Assembly: GCF_026898115.1 (NCBI RefSeq)
Contig: NZ_CP114036.1
Span: forward strand, 8,116,001 to 8,180,000
Length of the DNA stretch: 64,000 bases
Direction: 5' to 3'
Source: Streptomyces sp. S465
GTDB taxonomy: Bacteria; Actinomycetota; Actinomycetes; Streptomycetales; Streptomycetaceae
Position numbers and translations under genes: made by a program. This document shows, in pieces, positions 51,085 through 60,373 of the stretch. How positions within the stretch are numbered: position 1 is the stretch's first letter; the number at the start of each line of letters is the position of its first letter. The notes beneath the pieces were generated by a model. That model saw nothing but the letters and a program-made list of their open reading frames with translations. It did no database searches and was not told where the DNA came from.

Positions 51085-53028
51085 GTGTCTCACGCCGCTC
51101 CTCCCGTACGTCCTGCCCCCGACCGGACCGGACCGACCGATCGGGCCGGCCGCCGTCGCCGGCGCACGCTGGCCACCGCGGTCACCGCGGCCATCGCGGC
51201 CGGTGCACTGACCGCACCCGCGGCGATGGCCGTGGGCCACCCCGCACGGCACGGCGCCGGGGCGGCCGCCCCGAAGGTCGACACCGGCTCTCCGGTGCGG
51301 GTGAACCAGGTCGGCTACCTGACCTACGGCCCCAAGAAGGGCACCGTCGTCACCTCCGCCACCAAGCCCCTGACGTGGACGCTGCGGGCCGCCGACGGCA
51401 CCGAGCGGGCGCACGGGACCACCACCCCCGCGGGGATCGACCCCAGCTCCCGGCAGCATGTCCAAACCTTCGACTTCTCGGCGGTCACCGAGGCGGGCAA
51501 GGGGTACACCGTCACCATCGACGGGACGAAGAGCGAGCCGTTCACCATTGGTGACCACCTCTACGGCTCGCTGCGCGGCGACGCGCTGGCGTACTTCTAC
51601 CACAACCGCAGCGGCATCAAGATCGACGCGGACCTGGTGGGGCGCGAGTACGCCCGTCCCGCGGGCCACGACAAGGCGGCCCCGCACCGTGGCGACACCG
51701 ACGTCCCGTGCGTCAAGGGCGTGTGCGACTACCGCCGCAATGTCTCCGGTGGCTGGTACGACGCCGGTGACCAGGGCAAGTACGTCGTCAACGGCGGTAT
51801 CTCGGTGGCCCAGCTGATGTCCGCGTACGAGCGCACCCGCACCGCCAAGGGCGCCGACGCCGCGCCGCTGGGCGACGGCCGGCTCCGGGTGCCCGAGCGT
51901 GGCAACGGCGTCCCGGACATCCTGGACGAGGCCCGCTGGGAGATGGAGTTCCTGCTGCGCATGCAGGTGCCCCAGGGCAAGCCGCTCGCCGGTATGGCGT
52001 TCCACAAGGTGCACGACCGGCACTGGACCGGGTTCCCGACCCGGCCGGACCAGGACACGCAACAGCGTGAGCTGCACAAGCCGTCCACCGCGGCCACGCT
52101 CAACCTCGCGGCCGCCGCCGCGCAGAGCGCCCGCCTCTTCAAGCCGTACGACCCGGACTTCGCGGCCCGCTGCCTGCACGCGGCCCGGACCGCCTGGGCC
52201 GCGGCCACGGCACACCCGAAGATCTTCGCCAGCGACAAGGACTCCACCGGCGGCGGGGCCTACGGTGACCGGAACGTCGGCGACGAGTTCTACTGGGCCG
52301 CGGCCGAGCTGTTCATCACCACCGGTGATCACGGCTACGCCAAGGCGGTGCTGGACTCGCCGCTGCACCGGGACCTCGACGCGCTCTTCCCGCGCGGCGG
52401 CGGTATGTCCTGGTCGTCCACCGCGGGCCTCGGAGCACTCGACCTGGCCACCGTCCCCAACAAGCTCACCGCCAAGCAGCGCGCGCAGGTGCGCGCGATG
52501 GTGACGAAGGCCGCCGACCGCTACGCCGCGGACTCCGCCAAGTCGGCCTACGGCGTTCCGTACGCGCCGAAGGACGGCAAGTACGAGTGGGGCTCCAACA
52601 GCCAGGTGCTGAACAACATGGTCGTGCTCGCCACCGCACACGATCTGACGGGCAAGGACCGCTATCTCGACGCGGTGCTCCGCGGCCTGGACTACGTGCT
52701 GGGTGAGAACCCGCTCAACCAGTCCTACGTCACCGGCTACGGCGAACGGAACTCGCACAACCAGCACCACCGCTTCTGGGCGCACCAGCGTGACCACCGG
52801 CTGCCGCATCCGGCCCCCGGTTCGCTGGCGGGTGGCCCGAACTCCGGACTCCAGGACCCGGTGGCGAAGAAGAAGCTGAAGGGCTGTGCCCCGGCGATGT
52901 GCTACACCGACGACCTGATGGCGTTCTCCACCAACGAGATCACCATCAACTGGAACGCGCCGCTGGCCTGGATCGCCTCGTACGTCGACGATCTGGGCAA
53001 CGGCGCGGCGGCGCGGCCCGTGAGCTGA
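51085..53028 (+). CDS. Secreted glycoside hydrolase family 9 (endoglucanase)
   Basis: 647 residues. A twin-Arg-rich start (RRRRRTLATAVTAAI) leads into a signal peptide (about 25-50). An N-terminal Ig-like cellulase domain (about 65-155) precedes the GH9 (alpha/alpha)6 barrel (about 160-640). Catalytic residues: D226 and D229 in GGWYDAGDQGKY and the acid Glu in STNEITINWNAPLAW; the HNQHHRFW region is also typical. There is no cellulose-binding module. It should cut beta-1,4-glucan outside the cell. Start GTG 51085 with GGAAG about 10 nt upstream. It ends with a strong terminator. Confidence 0.9.
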   Translation: MSHAAPPVRPAPDRTGPTDRAGRRRRRTLATAVTAAIAAGALTAPAAMAVGHPARHGAGAAAPKVDTGSPVRVNQVGYLTYGPKKGTVVTSATKPLTWTLRAADGTERAHGTTTPAGIDPSSRQHVQTFDFSAVTEAGKGYTVTIDGTKSEPFTIGDHLYGSLRGDALAYFYHNRSGIKIDADLVGREYARPAGHDKAAPHRGDTDVPCVKGVCDYRRNVSGGWYDAGDQGKYVVNGGISVAQLMSAYERTRTAKGADAAPLGDGRLRVPERGNGVPDILDEARWEMEFLLRMQVPQGKPLAGMAFHKVHDRHWTGFPTRPDQDTQQRELHKPSTAATLNLAAAAAQSARLFKPYDPDFAARCLHAARTAWAAATAHPKIFASDKDSTGGGAYGDRNVGDEFYWAAAELFITTGDHGYAKAVLDSPLHRDLDALFPRGGGMSWSSTAGLGALDLATVPNKLTAKQRAQVRAMVTKAADRYAADSAKSAYGVPYAPKDGKYEWGSNSQVLNNMVVLATAHDLTGKDRYLDAVLRGLDYVLGENPLNQSYVTGYGERNSHNQHHRFWAHQRDHRLPHPAPGSLAGGPNSGLQDPVAKKKLKGCAPAMCYTDDLMAFSTNEITINWNAPLAWIASYVDDLGNGAAARPVS

Positions 53029-53057
53029 CCCGTCCCGGCCCGTGCCCGGTCATGACG

Positions 53058-53097
53058 GCGGCGCGGCGCCCCCCCGCTCGGGGGGGCGCCGCGCCGC
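53058..53097. terminator. Bidirectional terminator between GH9 and argG
   Basis: Perfect 18-bp stem (53058-53075 with 53080-53097) and a GCTC loop, between convergent stops at 53028 and 53115. Confidence 0.88.
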
Positions 53098-53114
53098 GTG
53101 GCACGAGGGGGGTG

Positions 53115-54563
53115 TCAGTCCGCGCCGAACTCCATCGCGGCGCTGTCGAGCAGCTGGTCCTGTCCGGACACCTTCCCGTCCGAGGCGATCGCCTCCGAGG
53201 CCCCCTGGGGCATCGCGCCGATCAGCCCGGTCGAGGCCGCCTGCGCGGCGCCGATCAGCGCCGGGTGCGCGTTGCCGACCATGCCGAGCCCGGCGTACTG
53301 CTCGAGCTTGGCGCGCGAGTCGGCGATGTCCAGGTTGCGCATGGTCAGCTGGCCGATCCGGTCCACCGGCCCGAAGGCGGAGTCCTCGGTCCGCTCCATC
53401 GAGAGCTTGTCCGGGTGGTAGCTGAACGCCGGTCCGGAGGTGTCCAGGATGGAGTAGTCCTCACCGCGCCGCAGCCGCAGCGTCACCTCGCCGGTGATCG
53501 CGGCACCGACCCAGCGCTGGAGCGACTCGCGCACCATCAGCGCCTGCGGGTCCAGCCAGCGGCCCTCGTACATCAGCCGGCCGAGCCGCCGGCCCTCGGT
53601 GTGGTAGGTGGCGAGGGTGTCCTCGTTGTGGATCGCGTTGACCAGCCGCTCGTACGCGGCGTGCAGCAGCGCCATGCCCGGTGCCTCGTAGATGCCCCGG
53701 CTCTTGGCCTCGATGACGCGGTTCTCGATCTGGTCCGACATGCCCATGCCGTGCCGGCCGCCGATGGCGTTGGCCTCCAGCACCAGATCGACGGCGGAGG
53801 CGAACTCCTTGCCGTTGATCGTCACCGGCCGGCCCTGCTCGAAGCCGATGGTGACGTCCTCGGCCGCTATCTCGACCGCCGGGTCCCAGAACCGCACGCC
53901 CATGATCGGCTCGACGATCTCGATGCCGGTGTCGAGGTGCTCCAGCGACTTGGCCTCGTGGGTGGCGCCCCAGATGTTGGCGTCGGTGGAGTACGCCTTC
54001 TCGGTGCTGTCCCGGTAGGGCAGGTCGTGGGCGAGCAGCCACTCCGACATCTCCTTGCGGCCGCCGAGCTCGCTCACGAAATCGGCGTCCAGCCACGGCT
54101 TGTAGATCCGCAGGGAGGGGTTGGCCAGCAGGCCGTAGCGGTAGAACCGCTCGATGTCATTGCCCTTGAAGGTGGAGCCGTCGCCCCAGATCTGCACGTC
54201 GTCCTCGAGCATGGCGCGGACCAGCAGGGTGCCGGTGACCGCCCGCCCGAGCGGGGTGGTGTTGAAGTAGCTGCGGCCACCGGAGCGGATGTGGAACGCC
54301 CCGCAGGCCAGGGCCGCGAGCCCTTCCTCCACCAGGGCCGCCCGGCAGTCGACCAGGCGGGCGACCTCCGCGCCGTACGTCGTGGCGCGCCCGGGGACCG
54401 AGGCGATGTCGGGCTCGTCGTACTGGCCGATGTCGGCGGTGTAGGTGCAGGGCACCGCGCCCTTGTCGCGCATCCACGCGACCGCTACCGAGGTGTCGAG
54501 GCCGCCGGAGAAGGCGATCCCGACGCGTTCGCCGACGGGGAGGGAGGTGAGAACTTTGGACAC
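53115..54563 (-). CDS. argG: Argininosuccinate synthase, long type
   Basis: 482 residues, the long-form ArgG with a C-terminal helix. The ATP pyrophosphatase motif AFSGGLDTSVA is at 19-29. The citrulline and aspartate sites lie in GPVDRIGQ and other segments. It joins citrulline and aspartate in arginine biosynthesis, in the cytoplasm. The start was set at GTG 54563 because the Streptomyces protein begins (M)SKVLTSLP; GTG 54584 adds 7 residues but overlaps the operator-like sequence. Neither has a clear ribosome site, so a leaderless transcript is possible. The ARG-box-like element upstream suggests ArgR control. Confidence 0.92.
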   Translation of the reverse strand: MSKVLTSLPVGERVGIAFSGGLDTSVAVAWMRDKGAVPCTYTADIGQYDEPDIASVPGRATTYGAEVARLVDCRAALVEEGLAALACGAFHIRSGGRSYFNTTPLGRAVTGTLLVRAMLEDDVQIWGDGSTFKGNDIERFYRYGLLANPSLRIYKPWLDADFVSELGGRKEMSEWLLAHDLPYRDSTEKAYSTDANIWGATHEAKSLEHLDTGIEIVEPIMGVRFWDPAVEIAAEDVTIGFEQGRPVTINGKEFASAVDLVLEANAIGGRHGMGMSDQIENRVIEAKSRGIYEAPGMALLHAAYERLVNAIHNEDTLATYHTEGRRLGRLMYEGRWLDPQALMVRESLQRWVGAAITGEVTLRLRRGEDYSILDTSGPAFSYHPDKLSMERTEDSAFGPVDRIGQLTMRNLDIADSRAKLEQYAGLGMVGNAHPALIGAAQAASTGLIGAMPQGASEAIASDGKVSGQDQLLDSAAMEFGAD

Positions 54564-54570
54564 AGCAGGA

Positions 54571-54596
54571 TTATGCAGTGTCACGCATGATCATGC
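54571..54596. promoter_or_regulatory. ARG box-like region upstream of argG
   Basis: AT-rich sequence with TTATGCA (54571-54577) and a perfect 12-bp palindrome GCATGATCATGC (54585-54596) at the argG start. Resembles Streptomyces ArgR sites (two half-boxes of the TGCAT/ATGCA kind). Not tested by matrix. Confidence 0.5.
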
Positions 54597-54668
54597 AAGG
54601 CCCCTGGTGACACCCGTGGCCGGCGCCCGTCGGTGGCCGGGGTGACGGGCGCCGGTGCGGGGTGGCGG

Positions 54669-56858
54669 TCACGCGCCGAGATAGACCTCCACCTCACTGA
54701 TCTGAGCCGCCGGCCAGCCCGTGTTACCGGTGACGTTGAGCTTCAGATAGCGCACATTGGTGGTGCCGGGCAGATCGACGGTGACCGTGTTGCCGGTCGC
54801 CGGGTCGAAGCGGTAGCCCTGGGAACCGACCACCGTCGCGTACGACGAGGCCGAGCCGTCGGTGCTGCCCAGCACGGACAGGGTCTGGGTGCGGGCGCCC
54901 CACGCGGACGAGGGCGGCAGCTTCAGCACCACCCGGCGGACGGCCTGGGGGGAGCCGAGGTCCACGGTCAGGGCCTGCGGGAAGGCGTTGTTGGCGGACT
55001 CCCAGTAGGTGCCCGCGTCGCCGTCCACCGCCTTGCCGGGGGTGTAGACGTCCGTGGAGCCGGTCGCGGTGGCCGGACGGCCCTTGGCCAGGTTGCGGCC
55101 CGGGTCGGGCTCCGGGCTGCCCTTGCCGGGCTCGGGCCAGCTGGAGCAGTCCGACCAGGAGCTGCTCCAGCCGTCGTTGCCGCCCCCGTCGGTGACCTCG
55201 AAGGTGCCCGAGCCGGTCGGGAAGGGGCAGTTGTAGACGCCCGCCACGCCCACGCTGGAGGCCGTGACGTCGCTGAACTTCGCCGCCCCCGGCGCCTCGG
55301 CCTGCACCACGACCGTTCCGGGGTTGGTCACGGTCGCGCCGGACACGGTGACGTTCTTGACCGCGTTGCCCTTCCCGCCGCCGGAGACGAACTCGAAGGC
55401 GCTGTACGGGCTGTCCTTGACGGTGGTGTTGGTGATGTTGACGGTGGCGTCGATCGCGCTGTCGTAGGAATCGACGCGCAGGGCGCCCATCGGGTGGTTC
55501 CAGTTGGGGTTCATGGCGCCCGTGCGGACCAGCGTGTTGCCGTCGACCGTGATCGTGCCGGCCAGCGGATGGAAGGGGTCCGCGAACTTCTGGTTGGAGA
55601 TGGCGATACCGCTGCCCAGGGCGTTGGTGTCGGAGATCAGGTTGTTCTTGACCGTGATGTCCGTACCGCCGTAGATCGCGATGCCGTTGGCGAGGTTCGG
55701 CTGCGAGATGGTGTTGTTCTCGAAGCTGCTGTCGGTGTCCGGCGAGTTCAGCGACCACATGGCGAGCGAGTCGTCGCCCTGGTTGCGCAGGAAGTTGTTC
55801 CGGACCGTCACGTTCTTGGCGGTGCCGTTGAGGTTGAGGCCGTCGGCGGTGGTGTCCAGGATGCGGTTGTCCTCCACCACGAGGTTGTCGTTGTTGCCCA
55901 TCAGCCACAGACCGACCTTCACGTGCTGGATCCACATGCCCGACACGCTGGAGTCCGGACCGAGCGAACCGTTGACGAAGTTGTCCGGGTTCGAGTCGAC
56001 ACGCTCGGTGACCTCGCCGATGACCGCGAAGTCCTTGATGTGGACCTTGCCCGAGGAGCTGCTCTGGTCGATGAACCGCGAGGTGTGCACGACGGAGTGC
56101 CAGCTGCCGGCGCCCTGGAGGGTGACGTTCTGGACGCCGTTCAGGGAGGAGGTCAGCTTGTAGTCACCCGGCGGGATCCAGACCACTCCGCCCTGGGCGG
56201 CGGCGATGGCGTCCCGGAACGCCTGCGTGGAGTCGCCCTGCCCGGTGGGGTCGGCGCCCTTGTCGGTGACCGACACCGACCCGGCCGGCTGGCTCGCGGC
56301 CGCGTCGACCTGCTCGAAGTCGGCCACATCCACGGTGACCTGGGTGTTCGCCGCCTCGAAGGCGATCTTGTCACCGGCCTTGACGTTCTGGCCGAGCAGC
56401 AGCCGGGCGTTGTCGTAGAAGTGGTGGGTCTTCGACCCCACGATCCAGCTGGTGTCCACGTACGAGTACTTGGAGGTGACCGTGAGGCTCTTGGAGAGCT
56501 TGGTGCCGTTGACATAGACGTCGAGCGAGCCCGACTGGCCGTCCGGAACGCTGTAGGCGACGTTCACCGCGTTGGCGTCGCGGGGCGCGGTGAACTCCAC
56601 GCGCTGACCGGCGGCGAGGCGGACGGCCTGGCGGCCGGACGCCTCGGAGGCCGGCGTGCCCTGGGTGAAGTCCGGGCCGATCTTCGTGCCCGTGGTGGTG
56701 GCCGACTCGGCCTCGACCGAGGTGAGGGGGAGCGAGGCCCCCGCCGCCGCGTGCGCGGCGGTGGGGGTCAGGGTGACCAGCATGCCGGCCGCGAGGGCGA
56801 CGGTCGCCCCGATGGCCGACAAGCGCCTGGCGGATGCCGATGAGGTGGTGCGGTGCAT
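54669..56858 (-). CDS. Secreted GH87-like mycodextranase/alpha-1,3-glucanase with discoidin domain
   Basis: 729 residues. A signal peptide (about 1-37) is followed by a CBM6/35-like carbohydrate module (about 45-185), a right-handed beta-helix (about 195-565) and, after a Pro-rich linker, a C-terminal F5/8 type C (discoidin) module (about 590-729). In the helix, the DTTADGLNLNG and NQGDDSLAMWS region matches the Asp-rich active site of GH87 mycodextranases and alpha-1,3-glucanases. It should cut alpha-1,3 (or mixed alpha-1,3/1,4) glucan such as that in fungal walls. Start ATG 56858. It ends the alpha-glucan operon region. Confidence 0.82.
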   Translation of the reverse strand: MHRTTSSASARRLSAIGATVALAAGMLVTLTPTAAHAAAGASLPLTSVEAESATTTGTKIGPDFTQGTPASEASGRQAVRLAAGQRVEFTAPRDANAVNVAYSVPDGQSGSLDVYVNGTKLSKSLTVTSKYSYVDTSWIVGSKTHHFYDNARLLLGQNVKAGDKIAFEAANTQVTVDVADFEQVDAAASQPAGSVSVTDKGADPTGQGDSTQAFRDAIAAAQGGVVWIPPGDYKLTSSLNGVQNVTLQGAGSWHSVVHTSRFIDQSSSSGKVHIKDFAVIGEVTERVDSNPDNFVNGSLGPDSSVSGMWIQHVKVGLWLMGNNDNLVVEDNRILDTTADGLNLNGTAKNVTVRNNFLRNQGDDSLAMWSLNSPDTDSSFENNTISQPNLANGIAIYGGTDITVKNNLISDTNALGSGIAISNQKFADPFHPLAGTITVDGNTLVRTGAMNPNWNHPMGALRVDSYDSAIDATVNITNTTVKDSPYSAFEFVSGGGKGNAVKNVTVSGATVTNPGTVVVQAEAPGAAKFSDVTASSVGVAGVYNCPFPTGSGTFEVTDGGGNDGWSSSWSDCSSWPEPGKGSPEPDPGRNLAKGRPATATGSTDVYTPGKAVDGDAGTYWESANNAFPQALTVDLGSPQAVRRVVLKLPPSSAWGARTQTLSVLGSTDGSASSYATVVGSQGYRFDPATGNTVTVDLPGTTNVRYLKLNVTGNTGWPAAQISEVEVYLGA

Positions 56859-56911
56859 GTGCTGATCCCTTCATCGTGGGGGGTGGGATAGCGGGGTGGG
56901 GTGGTGACGGC

Positions 56912-58510
56912 TCAGCGGAGCAGCCAGGCCGCCGTGTCCCGCGGCAGACGGCCCTGGTCGTCCAGCGGCCCGCTGGTGAGCAGGGTGCGGGAGTGGCCGT
57001 CCAGCACGGTGGGGGTGTCGGCCAGGTTGACCACGCAGACCAGGCCGTCCGTACGGGCGAAGGCGAGGACCCCGTCGGGCGCGGGGAGCCAGGTCAGCGG
57101 CCCGTCGCCGAAACCGGGGGTGTCACGGCGGATGCGGATCGCCTCGCGGTAGAGGGTGAGCATCGACTCCGGGTCCCGCTCCTGGAGGTCGGCCGCGTAC
57201 GCCGCCCAGTGCGCGGGCTGCGGCAGCCACGGCTCCCGGTCGGAGCCGAAGCCGGCGTACGGCTCGTGCGCCGCCCACGGCAGCGGCACCCGGCAGCCGT
57301 CCCGGCCCGGGTCGGTGCCGCCGGAACGGAAGTGCATCGGGTCCTGGATGCGGTCGCGGGGGATGTCGGCCTCGGGCAGGCCCAGTTCCTCCCCCTGGTA
57401 GACGTAGACGGCGCCGGGCAGGGCCAGCGCCAGCAGGGCGGCGGCCCGTGCCCGCCGGGTGCCGAGGGCGAGGTCGGTGGGGGTGCCGAAGACCTTGGTG
57501 GCGAAGTCGAAACCGGTGTCCTCGCGGCCGTAGCGGGTCACCGTGCGGGTCACATCGTGGTTGCACAGCACCCAGGTGGCCGGCGCGCCCACGGGAGCGT
57601 GTTCGGCGAGCGTCTCGTCGATCGAGGTGCGCAGCCGCCCGGCATCCCAGGGGCAGGCCAGGAAGGAGAAGTTGAACGCGGTGTGCAGCTCGTCGGAGCG
57701 CAGATAGCGGGCGAAGCGCTCGGCGTCGGGCAGCCACACCTCGCCGACGAAGACCCCGCCGTACTCGTCGGCCACCCTGCGCCAGGAGCGGTAGACGTCG
57801 TGCAGTTCGTCGCGGTCGACGTACGGATGCGGATCGCGGCCCTCGACGAAGTCGGGCAGCCGGGGATCCTTGACCAGGAGGGCGGCCGAGTCGATGCGGA
57901 CGCCCGCGACCCCCCGCTCGAACCAGAAGCGCAGGATGTCCTCGTGTTCCTGGCGCACCGCCGGGTGGGCCCAGTTGAGGTCGGGCTGCTCGGGGGCGAA
58001 CAGGTGCAGATACCAGTCGCCGCCGGGCAGCCGGGTCCACGCCGGGCCGCCGAACTCCGACGTCCAGTCGTTGGGCGGCAGCTCACCGTGGTCCCCGCGG
58101 CCCGGACGGAAGTGGAACAGCTCGCGCTCGGGCCCGCCGGCGAGCGCGGCCCGCCACCACGGGTGCTGGTCGGAGACGTGGTTCGGCACCACGTCGACGA
58201 TGGTGCGGATGCCCAGCTCCCGGGCCTCGGCGATGAGCTTCTCCGCCTCGGCCAGGGTGCCGAAGGCCGGGTCGATGGCGCGGTAGTCGGCGACGTCGTA
58301 GCCGCCGTCCTTCATGGGGGACTGGTACCAGGGGCTGAACCACAGCGCGTCCACGCCGAGTTCGGCGAGGTACGGCAGCCTGGCACGGACGCCCGCCAGG
58401 TCGCCGGTGCCATCGCCGTCCCCGTCGGCGAAGCTGCGCACATACACCTGGTAGATGACGGCGGAGCGCCACCAGTCGTGGGGTGTCCGGGCAGGAGTGG
58501 GCTGGGCCAC
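56912..58510 (-). CDS. aglA: GH13 alpha-glucosidase
   Basis: 532 residues, (beta/alpha)8 barrel with C-domain. Catalytic residues: nucleophile D207 (VRIDSAALL), acid/base E257 (VFVGEVWL), D319 (LCNHDVTR). The QVYVRSFADGDGDGTGDLAG beginning and the lack of a signal peptide are typical of intracellular Streptomyces alpha-glucosidases (GH13_30-like). It should hydrolyse oligosaccharides taken up by the ABC system encoded upstream in the same operon. Start ATG 58510, 30 nt after the permease stop. Symbol by similarity to AglA-type enzymes. Confidence 0.88.
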   Translation of the reverse strand: MAQPTPARTPHDWWRSAVIYQVYVRSFADGDGDGTGDLAGVRARLPYLAELGVDALWFSPWYQSPMKDGGYDVADYRAIDPAFGTLAEAEKLIAEARELGIRTIVDVVPNHVSDQHPWWRAALAGGPERELFHFRPGRGDHGELPPNDWTSEFGGPAWTRLPGGDWYLHLFAPEQPDLNWAHPAVRQEHEDILRFWFERGVAGVRIDSAALLVKDPRLPDFVEGRDPHPYVDRDELHDVYRSWRRVADEYGGVFVGEVWLPDAERFARYLRSDELHTAFNFSFLACPWDAGRLRTSIDETLAEHAPVGAPATWVLCNHDVTRTVTRYGREDTGFDFATKVFGTPTDLALGTRRARAAALLALALPGAVYVYQGEELGLPEADIPRDRIQDPMHFRSGGTDPGRDGCRVPLPWAAHEPYAGFGSDREPWLPQPAHWAAYAADLQERDPESMLTLYREAIRIRRDTPGFGDGPLTWLPAPDGVLAFARTDGLVCVVNLADTPTVLDGHSRTLLTSGPLDDQGRLPRDTAAWLLR

Positions 58511-58540
58511 GGTGGGTGCCTTTCTGTCGAGGGGGCGATG

Positions 58541-59416
58541 TCAGCCCTTCGTGCTGCCCGCGCTGATCCCGGCGATGATGTGCCGCTGGAAGACGAGGAA
58601 CAGCGCGACCATCGGGATGCTGGCGATGACCATCGCGGCGATGAGCACGGTCAGCTGGATGTTCTGCGACAGCTGGACGAGTGCCACGCTGATCGGCTGC
58701 TTGCCGGTGTCGGAGAAGACCATCAGCGGCCACAGGAAGTCCTGCCACACGGCGACCAGCGCGAAGATCGACACGACCCCGAGCACCGGACGCGACATGG
58801 GCAGCACGATCGACCACAGGGTGCGCAGCTTTCCGGCGCCGTCGATCTCGGCGGCCTCCAGGACATCGCGCGGCAGCTGGTCGAAGAACCGCTTGAGGAG
58901 ATAGAGGTTGAAGGCGTTGGCGACGGCCGGCAGCCAGATCGCCAGCGGATCGTTGAGCAGGCTGGTGTGGATCAGCGGCAGGTCGGCGACGGTCAGGTAC
59001 TTCGGTACGACCAGCGCCTGGGCCGGGACCATCAGCGTGGCCAGGATGCCGCCGAGGATCACCTTGCCGAAGGCGGGCTTCAGCTTGGACAGGGCGTATG
59101 CGGCGGCCGTGCAGAAGACCAGCTGGAACACCCAGGCACCGGCCGCCTGGACCACCGTGTTCCACAGGTGCCGCGGCAGCTCCATCAGCTCCCAGGCGTC
59201 CTTGTAGCCGCTGAGGTGCCACTGTTCGGGCACCAGGGTGGGCGGGGTCTGCGCCACCTCGTCCGGCGACTTCATCGCACCGGACACCATCCAGTAGACG
59301 GGGAAGAGGAAGGCGAGCGCGAACAGCACCACCACGGCGCCGAAGACCGTCCAGTAGACGGCCCGGCCGCGCGGGCGGGCCAGGGCGGTGGGGGAGACGA
59401 GGGTCCGGGTGCTCAT
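58541..59416 (-). CDS. Sugar ABC transporter permease (MalG type)
   Basis: 291 residues, six membrane helices. The EAA loop reads EAAEIDGAGKLRTLWSIVLPMSRP, where the ATPase docks. Its N-terminal start ATG 59416 overlaps the upstream permease stop by 4 nt. Together with the MalF-type subunit it forms the channel. No ATPase gene is near; Streptomyces sugar importers of this kind share the multi-use ATPase MsiK. Confidence 0.92.
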   Translation of the reverse strand: MSTRTLVSPTALARPRGRAVYWTVFGAVVVLFALAFLFPVYWMVSGAMKSPDEVAQTPPTLVPEQWHLSGYKDAWELMELPRHLWNTVVQAAGAWVFQLVFCTAAAYALSKLKPAFGKVILGGILATLMVPAQALVVPKYLTVADLPLIHTSLLNDPLAIWLPAVANAFNLYLLKRFFDQLPRDVLEAAEIDGAGKLRTLWSIVLPMSRPVLGVVSIFALVAVWQDFLWPLMVFSDTGKQPISVALVQLSQNIQLTVLIAAMVIASIPMVALFLVFQRHIIAGISAGSTKG

Positions 59417-60369
59417 GCGTCCTCCTCCCCGGAGCGGGTCAGCCGCAGATAGAGGGCGGAGAAGGCGCCGAGCAGCACCAGCAGCATCACGCTCAGCGCA
59501 CAGGCGCCACCGAAGTCGTTGTACAGGAAGGCGTACTTGTAGATCAGGTAGAGGACGGTGACCGTGGAGTTCTCCGGACCGCCACCAGTGATCACGAAGG
59601 GTTCGGTGAAGACCTGCATCGTCGCGATGATCTGGAGCAGCATCAGCATCAGGATGACGAACCGCGTCTGCGGGATGGTGACGTGCCGGATGCGTTGCAG
59701 CAGGCCAGCGCCGTCCAGTTCGGCCGCCTCGTACAGCTCACCGGGGATGGATTGCAGCGCCGCCAGATAGATCAGGACCGTGCCGCCCATATTGGCCCAG
59801 GTGGCGACGATGACGAGGGACACCAGGGCGGTGTCGGCGCCGTTGGACCAGTTGGAGGTGGGCAGATGGAGAAAGCGGAGCGCCTCGTTGGCCAGCCCGG
59901 CGCCCGGGTCGTAGAACCACTTCCACAGCAGGGCGCTGACCACCGGCGGAATCATCACCGGCAGATAGACCACGACCCGGAAGAACGCCTTGGCGTGCCG
60001 GAGTTCATTGAGGACCAGGGCCAGCAGGAACGGGATGGCGAAGCCGATGAGGAGGGCGAGGGCGGTGAAGGTGAGGGTGTTCCGCCAGGCCGCGGTGAAC
60101 TCCGGATCGTGCCAGACGCGGGTGAAGTTGGCGGTGCCCACCCACTCGGGGGAGGAGCCGGGGGTGTACTTCTGGAAGGCGATCACGACCGCGCGGATCG
60201 CCGGATACCAGGAGAACAGCGCGAAGCAGACGAGGCCGCCGAGGAGGAAGCCGTAGGCGCGGGCCTGGTCGGCCAGGCGGCGCCGCTTCCGGCCCCCCGC
60301 CGGGGGCGGCGCCTGCACCGGGCGTACGGCGATCGCCTCGGCGGGCGGCCGCGCAGCGGTCTTGGTCAT
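59413..60369 (-). CDS. Sugar ABC transporter permease (MalF type)
   Basis: 318 residues, six membrane helices after a polar N-terminal tail. EAA loop: EAAELDGAGLLQRIRHVTIPQTR. Start ATG 60369 lies 4 nt after the binding-protein stop; a longer form to 60417 would overlap that gene. Confidence 0.92.
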   Translation of the reverse strand: MTKTAARPPAEAIAVRPVQAPPPAGGRKRRRLADQARAYGFLLGGLVCFALFSWYPAIRAVVIAFQKYTPGSSPEWVGTANFTRVWHDPEFTAAWRNTLTFTALALLIGFAIPFLLALVLNELRHAKAFFRVVVYLPVMIPPVVSALLWKWFYDPGAGLANEALRFLHLPTSNWSNGADTALVSLVIVATWANMGGTVLIYLAALQSIPGELYEAAELDGAGLLQRIRHVTIPQTRFVILMLMLLQIIATMQVFTEPFVITGGGPENSTVTVLYLIYKYAFLYNDFGGACALSVMLLVLLGAFSALYLRLTRSGEEDA

Positions 60370-60373
60370 GGGG

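Noticed and set aside
56834..59452. Plus-strand open frame of 872 codons across the GH13 and permease genes
   Set aside because: It runs antisense through well-defined enzymes and has no domain of its own.
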